A program made the translations under genes and the position numbers. The notes below the pieces were generated by a model that ran no database searches, was not told the DNA's origin, and saw only the letters and a list, made by a program, of their open reading frames with translations. Shown here in pieces: positions 17,644 through 26,300 of a stretch of DNA of 64,000 bases. Source of the stretch: Chloroflexota bacterium (lineage in GTDB: Bacteria; Chloroflexota; Anaerolineae; Aggregatilineales; Phototrophicaceae); NCBI GenBank assembly GCA_026708115.1, contig JAPOVL010000033.1, forward strand, positions 1 to 64,000, given 5' to 3'. The stretch's first letter is position 1. The number at the start of each line of letters is the position of its first letter.

Positions 17644-18558
17644 GTGCCCACTGAATGGCAAATCAAACGCGACGGCTTCGATCATCGGTCTGTCCCGGAA
17701 CTGGTGCGCGAGCGCTGGAACGGCGATCCTGCCTCGCTGCGCCCGATCAGCCAAGATTACAACATCGTCTTCCGCTTCGAGGCTGCGGGGCGCGGCTACT
17801 ATCTGCGCATCTGCCACCCGGTTCTGCATCCGCTGCCCAAGGCGCGACAGGTGATGCATTTTCTGCGCTTTCTGGCGGATAGCGATGTGCCGGTCGGTAT
17901 GCCGGCTCCGTCGCTGCGCGGCAATTATATCGAGCTTCTCGATGGCGGCTACTACGCCGCTGCGCAAAGGGAAGCGCCGGGCAGGGAAATGACTCGCCAC
18001 ATGCTTGATTTGTCCGTTTATGAGGCTTGGGGAAAGTCGCTGGGCAAGTTGCACGCTGCTTCGCGCCGCTATCAGCCCGATCCCGCTATCGATTACCAGT
18101 TCCCCACGGTGCAGCGCTTCTGGAAAAACATCGAGCCGACCGTGCGCGGGTCGGCGCCTGCGTTGCAGCGCGTCTACGCTGAATTGAGCGATTACATGCG
18201 CAGTTTACCGGCGCGCGACTACGGGCTGATCCACGGCGACTATCGGCCCGGCAATGTCATTTGGGACGGGTCGACCGCCCGCACGATCGACTTTGATGAA
18301 CCGAATTATCATTGGTACATCGCCGATGTGTCGCGCGCGCTGATGGAGTTGTCGGACCAGCGGCAAGAGCGCCGCCGGGCTTTCCGCGACGCTTTCCTGG
18401 CCGGCTATCTGAGTGAGCATCAGATTGATGACTTCTGGCTGAGTCAGTTGCCGCAATTTGGTCAGCACCGCGCGCTGTTGATGCATATGTGGGATGTGCA
18501 GGAGGGCGGGGGCTGGTGTGAGATTGTGAGGTGGGTGTTGAACAGGGTGGCGTGGTAA
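17644..18558 (+). CDS. APH-fold phosphotransferase (aminoglycoside phosphotransferase/choline kinase-like)
   Basis: The product is about 304 residues from the GTG at 17644, which has TAGGGG 6-7 bases upstream; a GTG at 17629 is possible. The catalytic loop HGDYRPGNVIWDG begins at His197 and the metal-binding IDFDE follows near residue 215. Together these identify the APH/homoserine-kinase II fold that moves phosphate from ATP to a small hydroxyl substrate. Nothing shows that it gives antibiotic resistance; homoserine, a sugar alcohol or a similar metabolite is as likely. It lies between the DtxR-like gene and the AT-rich defence island and has the composition of the host genes. Confidence 0.82.
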   Translation: MPTEWQIKRDGFDHRSVPELVRERWNGDPASLRPISQDYNIVFRFEAAGRGYYLRICHPVLHPLPKARQVMHFLRFLADSDVPVGMPAPSLRGNYIELLDGGYYAAAQREAPGREMTRHMLDLSVYEAWGKSLGKLHAASRRYQPDPAIDYQFPTVQRFWKNIEPTVRGSAPALQRVYAELSDYMRSLPARDYGLIHGDYRPGNVIWDGSTARTIDFDEPNYHWYIADVSRALMELSDQRQERRRAFRDAFLAGYLSEHQIDDFWLSQLPQFGQHRALLMHMWDVQEGGGWCEIVRWVLNRVAW

Positions 18559-18594
18559 TAGGTCTGCAATCTTGATTCGCGTCCGCATCTGCAA

Positions 18595-18623
18595 TTGACG
18601 CACACCAATTGATCTAGTAACAT
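18595..18623 (+). promoter_or_regulatory. Promoter of the gajA-gajB-like genes
   Basis: TTGACG (18595-18600) and TAACAT (18618-18623) are spaced by 17 bases. The predicted mRNA start near 18630 lies about 50 bases before the first coding base. Confidence 0.5.
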
Positions 18624-18636
18624 AAAGTTATTATAT

Positions 18637-18664
18637 AGGCGTCTCACACGACGTCTTTTTCTTT
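18637..18664 (+). terminator. Terminator-like hairpin in the leader of the defence operon
   Basis: AGGCGTC and GACGTCT form a 7-base-pair stem (one G-U pair) with a 6-base loop, followed directly by TTTTCTTT. It lies downstream of the predicted promoter and 18 bases before the gajA-like start. It could end transcription from the upstream phosphotransferase gene, or attenuate the defence genes. Confidence 0.5.
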
Positions 18665-18681
18665 GCCAGAAGGGGGCAGCG

Positions 18682-20280
18682 TTGCACATTGAAACACTAG
18701 TGGTGAAAAACTTCAGGTGCCTAAATGATGTGGAAATCGACTTCAATCGCGAACTAAACGTTATTGTGGGCAATAACGAGACGGGTAAGACAACCATTCT
18801 GGAGGCCATAAACTTGGCTTTGACATGCCAAATCCATGGTCGAAACATACGGAACGAGTTGCACCCGTTTCTATTCAATATCGCTGCAACCGACCAATAT
18901 TTGCGGAGTTTATTCACTGAGAAGCCTCAGGTGCCTCCTTCGATACTCATCGAACTCTACTTCAACGACCAGCCCGAAATAGCCAAGCTAAAGGGCACAA
19001 ACAACTCAAAAAGAAAAGATTGTCCCGGGGTTTTCATAGACATAAGACTCAACAAAGATTGTTCACAGGAGTATCGCGAGTACATTTCGAATCCTTCAGA
19101 AGTCAAAAGCATTCCAGTTGAATACTATGAAGTCTCATGGTCTTCTTTTGCAAACGAGTTTATAACATGGAGAAGCATTGGGCTAAAGTCACTTTACATT
19201 GATACAGTAAGGCAGCGGTCCTCACTCGGCACAAACAGGCATGTTGTCGAATTTATGCGAACATTCCTTAGCCCGAAAGACTTAGCGGAAATCTCACTTT
19301 CCTATCGCGGTCTTCGTGATGGATTTGCCAATGCTCCGCTCATTCAAAGCATTAATGAGTTATTAAGAGACACAAAGGGAGATATAACTGAAAAAGAACT
19401 GACGGTGGCTCTAGACGTACTTACGAAAAACGGCTGGGAAACGGACGTCGCACCGCATGTGGATGCAGTTCCAGTCGCACTCGTGGGAAAAGGTGAGCAG
19501 AGTGCCATAAAGCTTAAGCTTGCTATGAAAAAAGCGTCAGAAAATGCTGTCTTCCTTATTGAAGAGCCAGAAAACCACTTGACCTATAGTAATCTGAATA
19601 AACTAATTTCGTCAGTGCGAGATAAGGCAAGTGGCAAGCAGCTTATAGTTGTTACTCACAGCAGCTTTGTGCTTAACAAGCTGGGCATTCACAATGTTAT
19701 TCTATTCGATGGTTCTAACGTCACTACGATTCAGGATTTGAGGCAAGGAGACCAGGACTACTTTATGAAACTACCTGGTTACGATACGCTTCGTCTCATC
19801 TTATCCAAACGTGCCATATTGGTCGAAGGTCCGTCCGATGAACTTATCGTGCAAAAGGCATTTCTTCAGCAGTATGGGAAACTTCCTTTGGATTGCGGAG
19901 TTGACGTTATCACTGTGGCATCGCTCGCATTTGATAGATTCTTGGAGATAGCGAAAAGAATGAAGATTCCCACTGTTGTTGTTAGAGACAACGATGCAAA
20001 AGTAGCCAGTTTGGATAAAAAATATGAGGTGTACAGTTCATTGAGCCACATCAATATTTTGTATGACAGAAACGAGGAATATCCTTCGCTTGAACAGCAA
20101 CTATTGAGGGTAAACGGTCGGTGCAAACTAAATCAGCTACTGCAAAGACGCTTTGAAGACGATCTTAGGCTTCTAAATTATATGAAGGACAATAAGACAG
20201 AATGTGCATTGCGACTTTTCAATAGCAAAGAAGACGTTACTATTCCGGAGTACATCAAAAGAGCCGTTTCAAATGAATGA
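18682..20280 (+). CDS. gajA: OLD-family ATP-dependent nuclease, GajA-like
   Basis: A 532-residue class 2 OLD protein starting at a TTG, with AGGGGG 6 bases upstream. The N-terminal ABC-type ATPase has Walker A GNNETGKTT (30-38), signature-like GKGEQ (269-273), Walker B FLIEEPENHL (291-300) and the histidine switch VTHSS (324-328). The C-terminal TOPRIM nuclease has VEGPSDE (381-387) and VVRDND (433-438), the acidic metal-binding positions. In Gabija systems GajA nicks DNA when phage infection lowers nucleotide levels, and works with the helicase-like GajB. The helicase gene overlaps by 8 bases. The DNA is clearly AT-richer than both flanks, which points to horizontal acquisition. Confidence 0.88.
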   Translation: MHIETLVVKNFRCLNDVEIDFNRELNVIVGNNETGKTTILEAINLALTCQIHGRNIRNELHPFLFNIAATDQYLRSLFTEKPQVPPSILIELYFNDQPEIAKLKGTNNSKRKDCPGVFIDIRLNKDCSQEYREYISNPSEVKSIPVEYYEVSWSSFANEFITWRSIGLKSLYIDTVRQRSSLGTNRHVVEFMRTFLSPKDLAEISLSYRGLRDGFANAPLIQSINELLRDTKGDITEKELTVALDVLTKNGWETDVAPHVDAVPVALVGKGEQSAIKLKLAMKKASENAVFLIEEPENHLTYSNLNKLISSVRDKASGKQLIVVTHSSFVLNKLGIHNVILFDGSNVTTIQDLRQGDQDYFMKLPGYDTLRLILSKRAILVEGPSDELIVQKAFLQQYGKLPLDCGVDVITVASLAFDRFLEIAKRMKIPTVVVRDNDAKVASLDKKYEVYSSLSHINILYDRNEEYPSLEQQLLRVNGRCKLNQLLQRRFEDDLRLLNYMKDNKTECALRLFNSKEDVTIPEYIKRAVSNE

Positions 20281-21334
20281 TGTTATCATTGCAGCCGCTG
20301 GCTCCGGTAAAACATCTCGTATTGTAAAACGCGCTTCAAATTCAGATGTTTCTTCCTTAATCGTAACTTATACACTTAACAATGAGTGTGAAATCAGAAG
20401 GAAACTCTACGAAACGAATGGTGTTTTGCCTGAACACGTCACCGTTATGACATGGTTTAGGTTTCTCTTGTCTCAATGGATTCGTCCCTATGGCAATTTC
20501 GTCTATCCGTATCGAGTTGCCAACGTAAACTTTCATGGCAAGCCGTTTCGATTCGCTCGGAAGACTAGCAGCAGTTTCTATATTGATTCCGATCATAGAG
20601 TGTATCGAGACAGAACTGCTGCTCTAGCTCTCAAGTGCAATTGCACCTCTGGACAACGTGTTTTGAAACGTCTTGCTCAGATATTTGATCACATTTACAT
20701 AGATGAAGTTCAAGATCTTAGGGGATACGATCTTGATTTGCTTGAGGCGCTTCTAGATTCAGATATCGGCGTAACACTAGTCGGGGATAACCGCCAAGCA
20801 ACATTCTTTACCAATCGATCTATGAAATATGCGAAATACTTGGGCTACCGGATTGTAGACAAATTTGCCGAGTGGGAGAATGCAGGCAGATGTGAAACAG
20901 AACACTTGTCGCACAGCTTTCGATGCAACCAAATGATCTGTGATTTCGCAGACTTGATATTTCCTGATGCGTCGAATACAGAAGCTCGTAATGATTCAAA
21001 TACTGGGCACGACGGCGTCTTTATCGTGAATCCCCAGGATGTGACATCTTATATCCAGTGTTTTCGCCCTCAGGTGCTTAGATACGATAGGAGTGAACCT
21101 TGCCAAGGACACAGAGCGCTGAATTATGGAGACTCCAAAGGGCTAACGTTTCCACGTGTTCTTGTGTTTCCATTTCGTAAACTGACGGCTGCACTGAAAT
21201 CAGGGAACTTTAATTCTCTCGCCGACATCACAGCTGCCAAGACGTATGTGGCTGTAACCCGCGCCCAGCATAGCGTAGCCTTCGTACACGATGGCGCATG
21301 TGAAATTGAAGGTGTACAAATATGGCACGGCTAA
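20273..21334 (+). CDS. gajB: Short UvrD/Rep-like helicase, GajB-like
   Basis: The product is 353 residues from the ATG at 20273, inside the ATGAATGA overlap with the nuclease gene. It carries SF1 motifs in order: GSGKT (10-14), DEVQD (144-148), GDNRQ (171-175), SFRC (215-218), GDSKGLTF (286-293) and VAVTRAQ (326-332). Characterised GajB proteins are near 490 residues; here the part between motifs IV and V is much shorter, so much of the 2A/2B region seems absent. A DNA-end sensor or regulator of the partner nuclease is more likely than a processive helicase. AT-rich like its partner. Convergent with the YbjN-like gene. Confidence 0.82.
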   Translation: MNDVIIAAAGSGKTSRIVKRASNSDVSSLIVTYTLNNECEIRRKLYETNGVLPEHVTVMTWFRFLLSQWIRPYGNFVYPYRVANVNFHGKPFRFARKTSSSFYIDSDHRVYRDRTAALALKCNCTSGQRVLKRLAQIFDHIYIDEVQDLRGYDLDLLEALLDSDIGVTLVGDNRQATFFTNRSMKYAKYLGYRIVDKFAEWENAGRCETEHLSHSFRCNQMICDFADLIFPDASNTEARNDSNTGHDGVFIVNPQDVTSYIQCFRPQVLRYDRSEPCQGHRALNYGDSKGLTFPRVLVFPFRKLTAALKSGNFNSLADITAAKTYVAVTRAQHSVAFVHDGACEIEGVQIWHG

Positions 21335-21350
21335 TCGTAACTTCTAGTAT

Positions 21351-21824
21351 TCACCCCTGCCCATACAGCCGCCCCCCAAACTCCTCCACAAGCGCGTCAT
21401 CGAGTTCATCCGCGATCCGCGCCAGCCGCCGAATGATCACGTCCGCTTCGCTCGCGTCCAGTCCCTCCAGCAGCCGCTCGTGATACAAATAGACCACATC
21501 CTCATGCAAGCCCAGCGCGGCGTTGGTCAACTCCAGGTTGAGTTCCAGCAGCCGGCGATACAGCGCCAGCAGATTGCTCGGCGGCAAGTGCATGATCGGC
21601 GCCAATACCTGCAAGTAACCGCGCTCCTCAGGCGACAGATAAACTTCGATCAGCGCGGAGCCACGCAGGAAGTTCCAGCCGTAGCCGCTTTCGACATCCA
21701 TCCGCGCCGCCGCGGCATTGACGCCGATCTGCGCTAAAATGCTCTCTACTGCGTGCGCCGCCGCCGCCAGCGGATCGCTCGTCTCGTCTTGGTCTTGCCC
21801 GCCGCGGCCAAATAAACGTCCCAT
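21351..21824 (-). CDS. YbjN-like (type III chaperone fold) protein
   Basis: The 157-residue protein has the SGYGWNFLRGSALIEVYLSPEE segment and alternating helices typical of YbjN/secretion-chaperone folds (central strand region about 45-75, helices to 140). The family's role is unsettled; members are often small acidic adaptor proteins. It follows the trypsin-fold/zinc-ribbon gene by 15 bases and ends 16 bases from the convergent gajB-like gene. Composition returns to the host type here, marking the island's right edge. Confidence 0.7.
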   Translation of the reverse strand: MGRLFGRGGQDQDETSDPLAAAAHAVESILAQIGVNAAAARMDVESGYGWNFLRGSALIEVYLSPEERGYLQVLAPIMHLPPSNLLALYRRLLELNLELTNAALGLHEDVVYLYHERLLEGLDASEADVIIRRLARIADELDDALVEEFGGRLYGQG

Positions 21825-21839
21825 GTCTTTACTTCCGCC

Positions 21840-22940
21840 TTAGGTTGTCGGGGGCCCGGAAGCCAGTTCCTGGGCACAGCGCAGGCAGCGTCCCGCGTAA
21901 TATCCGGTTCTGGCCTCGCAGCGCGGGCAGGGTCGGCTCTGATTGTCGCCATAGATCTGCGCCAGGCGCTCGTATTCGGGCGGGTCCAACACGGAGACAC
22001 TCGCTGAGTGCAGCCGCGCGCCGCAAGTTTCGCAATAAGGCCCGCCGTAATGCCCGGCTTGCGCCCGGCAGCCGCAAGCGCCGCAAGTCGCGGCATTTGG
22101 CAACAAGCGGCGTTCCTGGGCAGTTTGCTCGGCCAGGGTCAGAATATGCGGCAGGCTGAGCGCCCAGGCTCTGCCCGTGTCATGATCGGCGTTGCGCGTC
22201 AACAATCCCAGGACATGTCCCCGACCGTCGTAGAGCGGGTTTCCGCCGGCGTCGGGCGACATGGCAATCAAGATGCTGGTGCGCAGCCAGCCTCGACGCG
22301 CGCCAGCACCGTTGTCGTGCGCGACACCGCGTATCTTGGCGCCATTGTAAGCCACGGCGGTGACCGCTTCGTCCGCGATGGCGACCGGGGTGTTCTCCAG
22401 CGCGTCAAGACTACCGAGCGCGACGGGCGTCTGTATCAGCGCCAGGTCGCTCTCCGGATAGCGGCGCAGGACCTGACCCGGCACAGCCCCCGAGCTGCCA
22501 AAGGCGACGACAACTTCCAGAGCGCTCCCGACCACATGGGCGGTTGTGGCAACCAAGCCCTCGCGATTGACGAAGATGCCACTGCCGCTTCCATTGACGC
22601 CGCCGTCGATGCCCAGGACCAGGGGCGCCTGGGTCATGCGGACGGCGGACAGGGACGATGTCGGCGTGACGGAGTGCCGCCGCATCTGCCGGGAGCACAG
22701 TTGATTGAGTTTCTCCTGGACCTGCGAGTTGCCGGGTTCGTGTCGCAGGGCTTGCTGCAAGCAGTTAATCTTGAAAGCGATGTCATCATTCGTTTCGGCC
22801 AGCCAAATAAAAGCGACGGCGCGCCCGTGCCCGTCGATATCAGGGTCATCAACTGCCCCCCGCAGCAAAGGCAGCGCCGACTGCAATTGGCCGCTTTTCA
22901 TTTGTTCAATCGCGCGTAGCAGGTCGTCTTCGCCGCTCAT
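21840..22940 (-). CDS. Trypsin-fold pseudo-protease with helical N-terminus and two zinc ribbons
   Basis: The product is 366 residues from the ATG at 22940 (AGGAA upstream); an in-frame start at 23015 is less likely. Residues ~1-85 look like TPR-type helices. The middle is an HtrA/trypsin-like barrel: His135 in TTAHVVGS and Asp165 in ESDLALIQ are kept, but the GNSGGP serine is alanine (Ala231 in SPDAGGNPL), so proteolysis is unlikely. Two C-terminal zinc ribbons follow (Cys286/289...303/306 and Cys338/341...352/355). No signal peptide is seen, so it is probably cytoplasmic and may bind peptides. Co-transcribed with the YbjN-like gene. Confidence 0.78.
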   Translation of the reverse strand: MSGEDDLLRAIEQMKSGQLQSALPLLRGAVDDPDIDGHGRAVAFIWLAETNDDIAFKINCLQQALRHEPGNSQVQEKLNQLCSRQMRRHSVTPTSSLSAVRMTQAPLVLGIDGGVNGSGSGIFVNREGLVATTAHVVGSALEVVVAFGSSGAVPGQVLRRYPESDLALIQTPVALGSLDALENTPVAIADEAVTAVAYNGAKIRGVAHDNGAGARRGWLRTSILIAMSPDAGGNPLYDGRGHVLGLLTRNADHDTGRAWALSLPHILTLAEQTAQERRLLPNAATCGACGCRAQAGHYGGPYCETCGARLHSASVSVLDPPEYERLAQIYGDNQSRPCPRCEARTGYYAGRCLRCAQELASGPPTT

Positions 22941-23106
22941 GGCTCGGGATTCCTGGTCCGATAGCTTGACTTGCCGGTCATTGTAGCCGATAACCGGCGC
23001 CCCTGCTTGACACATGCCGAGCGGCCGTACAAGCCCTTGGTCAGAGCCTGCGCCGACGCCGGCGATGTGTTAACTTGGTAGCGTGAAGATGAAAGGAGCG
23101 CGTCCG

Positions 23107-23583
23107 ATGCAAATTGAAGAGCAACTCGCGAATATGGGCTTGCAGTTGCCGCCGCCGATCAAGGCGCCGGCGGGCGTCAAGCTGCCCTTTTCTTTTGTCC
23201 GGGTCTACGCTGGGCAGGCCTATATCTCCGGCCACGGCCCACAGAATGAAGATGGCTCGCTAGCGGGTCCCTTTGGCAAGGTCGGGGTCGATCTGTCTGT
23301 GGAACAGGGCTACGAGACAGCCAAGCTCGTGGGATTGTCTATGCTTGGCAGCCTCAAGCGCGAACTGGGCGACCTGGATCGTATCAGCGCATGGCTGCGC
23401 GTGCACGGTATGGTCAATTGCGGGCCGGATTTCAGTCAGCAACCTGCGGTGATCAACGGCTTTTCCGATCTGATTCTGTCGCTCTACGCGGAGCGCGGCG
23501 CCCACGCTCGCTCGGCAGTGGGCATGGCTGCGCTGCCCTTTAACATGGCAGTCGAAATTGAGGCGATTGTCGCGATCAATTAG
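23107..23583 (+). CDS. RidA/YjgF-family protein
   Basis: The product is 158 residues from the ATG at 23107, set by AAAGGAG 8 bases upstream. The family hydrolyses reactive enamine/imine intermediates of amino-acid metabolism. The late segment with ARSAVG followed by MAVEIEAIV matches the conserved Arg and Glu region of the active site. It is longer than canonical RidA (~130), like the YjgF subgroup with an extended N-terminus. It converges with hyuA, leaving only 4 bases between stop codons. Confidence 0.85.
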   Translation: MQIEEQLANMGLQLPPPIKAPAGVKLPFSFVRVYAGQAYISGHGPQNEDGSLAGPFGKVGVDLSVEQGYETAKLVGLSMLGSLKRELGDLDRISAWLRVHGMVNCGPDFSQQPAVINGFSDLILSLYAERGAHARSAVGMAALPFNMAVEIEAIVAIN

Positions 23584-23587
23584 TCGA

Positions 23588-25567
23588 TCAGCCTCGGCGC
23601 AGCAATATATTCAAGTAGCCGTCGACCGACGCCTGCCAGCCCGGCGGCACGTAGGTGGTGCTGTCCATCTGGAAGACTAAAGCCTCACCGGAAAAGGCGT
23701 CGCCGGTCCCCAGCGCTTCACGGCGAAATAGCTTGATCGTCTTGCCCAGGGGTGATGCTTTTTCGGCGAAGGGCAGCGCGACATTGGCTCGAGGTTCCAG
23801 GAATTTGATCTCCGGTTTGTTTACGATGCCGGTCCCTTGTATGCGCAGATTCACGATTTCGACTTCGCGCGAGCGGATGGCGTGGCCATACGTCGCTTCG
23901 TGCAAATCGTGGAAATCTTGCACTAAGGAGGTCGAGAAGGGCAGGTTTAGTTCGTAGGCTTGTCCCTGATAGCGCATATCAACGGATACAACAAAGCGCA
24001 TGTCCTCCTCGCTCATTTCTTCCCGTCGCAATTCCGCCCGCGCTTGTTTGAGCAGTGAGCCCTGGCGGTCTTCCAGCTTGGCTACGTTTTCCGGCGTCGC
24101 CAAGGTCATCACCGATTGGCTGAAATCGACAGCGACATCGGCGATCAGCAGACCGAGCGCGCACAAGACACCCGGCGTATGCGGAATCAGTACGCGGGGT
24201 ATATCCAGGCGTTCAGCCGCTTCGCAGGCATGCAGCGGTCCCGCGCCGCCAAATGCCACCAGAGTAAAATCGCGCGGGTCGTGCCCGCGGGCGATTGAAA
24301 CGCGGCGAATTGCCCGGTCGATATTGACGTTGGCGATATCCACGACGCCTTTGGCCGTGGCAATGGTACTGAAGCCGACCTGCCGCGCCAGCGCCTTCAT
24401 CGCTCTAGTGCCGGCCTCCAGATCGAGCGCCATTTTGCCGCCGAGGAAGTGATCGGCATCCAGCCTGCCGAGGATGGCATTGGCATCGCTAAGGGTCACC
24501 TGCTCGCCGCCCGCGCCGTAAACGACGGGTCCGGGACTGGCGCCGGCAGACTCTGGACCGACGCGCAGCGCGCCACCGGCGTCCACCCGCGCGATCGAAC
24601 CGCCGCCCGCGCCAATCGTCTCGATATCCAGCATCCGCAGCCGCAAGGGCAGGTCGTCGATGGAAGATTCCGGTCTCGGCTGCGGTTGACCGTCGATCAA
24701 GGCGACATCGGTCGAGGTACCGCCCATATCGAGCGTGATGATTTTGTCAAAACCGGCTGTTTTCGCCACATAGAAGGCGCCCATGACCCCGGCGGCAGGT
24801 CCGCTCAACGCCGTGTGAATGGCTTGTTGGCGCACTCGGCTCGCGCGCATTACGCCGCCGTCCGACTTCATGATTCGCAAAGAGGTTCGCCGCGGCAATT
24901 CCGCTTCGAGCTGGCCGATGTAACCGGACATGACCGGACGCACATAGGCTTCAAGCGCGATCGTGCTGGCGCGCTCATATTCGCGGAATTCCGGCAGCAC
25001 CTGCGACGACAGTATGATCTGCCAAGCATCCTTCACAATGCCGCGCTCAAGGATGCGCCGCTTGATCCTCTGCTCGTGCCGGTCATTGACGTAACTGAAG
25101 AGCAGGCAGACGGCGATCGAATTGATGCTGTCATGTTCGATCTGATCCAACACGGAATCGAGCGCGTCCATATCAAGCGCTTGCAACAGGCCGCCACGGA
25201 AATCCAGCCGCTCCGGCACTTCATAGCAGCGCTCGCGCGGGATCAATGGCGGCGGGATCTTTGGGTGCAGGTCGTAGAGCACGGGCCGATCCTGGCGGCC
25301 GATGAACAAGACATCTCGGAATCCCGCAGTAGTGATCAAAGCGGAACGCGCGCCCTTGCGTTCCAAAATGGCGTTTGTCGCCACGGTCGACCCGTGCGCG
25401 ACCTGCGTCAGAGCGGACGTGCCGCCGGGCGCAATAATCTCCAAGCCTTCGAGCATGGATTGGGCCGGGTTCTGTGGCGAACTGAGCAGTTTGTGGATGC
25501 GCAATCGCCCTCGGTCGCTCAAAACCAGGTCTGTGAAAGTTCCGCCGATATCGACGCCCGCGTGCAT
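23588..25567 (-). CDS. hyuA: Hydantoinase/oxoprolinase subunit A
   Basis: The product is 659 residues. The actin-like ATPase N-terminus begins HAGVDIGGTFTDLVL; the mid-region LDMGGTSTDVAL and the later FGGAGPLHACE are family hallmarks. With HyuB it performs ATP-dependent opening of hydantoin, 5-oxoproline or N-methylhydantoin rings, or acetone-type carboxylation in relatives; the substrate cannot be told from motifs. The ATG at 25567 is preferred over the TTG three bases earlier. The hyuB gene is on the same strand but lies upstream, beyond an oppositely oriented hsp20 gene. Confidence 0.92.
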   Translation of the reverse strand: MHAGVDIGGTFTDLVLSDRGRLRIHKLLSSPQNPAQSMLEGLEIIAPGGTSALTQVAHGSTVATNAILERKGARSALITTAGFRDVLFIGRQDRPVLYDLHPKIPPPLIPRERCYEVPERLDFRGGLLQALDMDALDSVLDQIEHDSINSIAVCLLFSYVNDRHEQRIKRRILERGIVKDAWQIILSSQVLPEFREYERASTIALEAYVRPVMSGYIGQLEAELPRRTSLRIMKSDGGVMRASRVRQQAIHTALSGPAAGVMGAFYVAKTAGFDKIITLDMGGTSTDVALIDGQPQPRPESSIDDLPLRLRMLDIETIGAGGGSIARVDAGGALRVGPESAGASPGPVVYGAGGEQVTLSDANAILGRLDADHFLGGKMALDLEAGTRAMKALARQVGFSTIATAKGVVDIANVNIDRAIRRVSIARGHDPRDFTLVAFGGAGPLHACEAAERLDIPRVLIPHTPGVLCALGLLIADVAVDFSQSVMTLATPENVAKLEDRQGSLLKQARAELRREEMSEEDMRFVVSVDMRYQGQAYELNLPFSTSLVQDFHDLHEATYGHAIRSREVEIVNLRIQGTGIVNKPEIKFLEPRANVALPFAEKASPLGKTIKLFRREALGTGDAFSGEALVFQMDSTTYVPPGWQASVDGYLNILLRRG

Positions 25568-25794
25568 CAACGCTTCCCATTCTCATAGGTGCAAAGTCAT
25601 GGCTGCAATCATAACATTGACGCGCAAATAGTGAAACGCAACGCTGCGAATCTACCCCCGAGCCCGGCGCTTATGTTTCTTTTACGATCCTCTATTGCCT
25701 TTCCAATAGCGCGTTTTTCTTTTTCCTATGTTGCGGGCTTAGGCTGTAGATGTCAGTAAGCAGAACACAGACTTCAACAGAAGGAGAAATCAAA

Positions 25795-26235
25795 ATGCTA
25801 GTCAGAACCCGCAACCCCTATTTTCGTCTGATCGACGATATCTTTGGCGACCACCGTCCCCTGCTCGGCACAACCAACGAATTCGGCAATCGCAGCTTCG
25901 GTCTCGCCCTCGATGTCGAGGAGAACGAAGAGAGCTATGTCGTCCGCGCCGATCTGCCCGGTGTCAGCCTTGATGATATCAGCGTCAACATTCACGACGA
26001 CCTGCTGACCATCAGCGCCGAAACCACATCGGAATCCAAGGACGAAAGCAAGCGCGTGCTGGTGCGCGAGCGGCGCGTCGGCAAGTTCAGCCGCAGCCTG
26101 CGCTTCCCGATCCCGGTCAAGGGCGACAGTGTGGAAGCCGGCTTCGAAAACGGTGTCCTGAGCGTCACCGTGCCCAAGGCCGAAGATGCCAAGCCGCGCC
26201 AGATTCCGGTCACGGTGAGCGGCGCCAGCAACTAA
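25795..26235 (+). CDS. Small heat-shock protein, Hsp20 family
   Basis: The product is 146 residues from the ATG at 25795, preceded by AAGGAGAAAT. The alpha-crystallin domain spans about residues 36-135 (ENEESYVVRADLPGV near its start; GSRS-like FENGVLSVTVPK near its end). The C-terminal IPV matches the I-x-I/V motif used for oligomer assembly. It is an ATP-independent holdase that keeps unfolding proteins soluble. No CIRCE element was seen upstream. It lies on the opposite strand between hyuB and hyuA, and ends at a strong terminator. Confidence 0.93.
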   Translation: MLVRTRNPYFRLIDDIFGDHRPLLGTTNEFGNRSFGLALDVEENEESYVVRADLPGVSLDDISVNIHDDLLTISAETTSESKDESKRVLVRERRVGKFSRSLRFPIPVKGDSVEAGFENGVLSVTVPKAEDAKPRQIPVTVSGASN

Positions 26236-26253
26236 AGTCCAAAGGCGTAAGCG

Positions 26254-26286
26254 AAAGTCCCGTCTTCAATTGAAGACGGGACTTTT
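26254..26286. terminator. Strong bidirectional intrinsic terminator
   Basis: A perfect 14-base-pair stem (AAAGTCCCGTCTTC/GAAGACGGGACTTT) with the loop AATT lies 18 bases after the hsp20 stop and ends close to the convergent hyuB stop. The A/T ends of the stem give short U-tracts on both strands. Confidence 0.85.
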
Positions 26287-26300
26287 CATTGGCGCTGGCG

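Noticed and set aside
18559..21350. A mobile element carrying the defence genes
   Set aside because: No integrase, transposase, terminal repeats or target duplication can be seen at either edge. Only composition suggests transfer.
24449..25588. A 379-codon open frame on the + strand opposite hyuA
   Set aside because: It mirrors a clear hyuA reading frame, has no recognisable protein features and no ribosome site. Long antisense frames are common at this G+C.
25693..25724. CTATTG/CAATAG repeat plus T-rich stretch before hsp20
   Set aside because: A 6-base-pair AT-rich stem is too weak to call as a terminator or heat-shock operator, and it does not match CIRCE.
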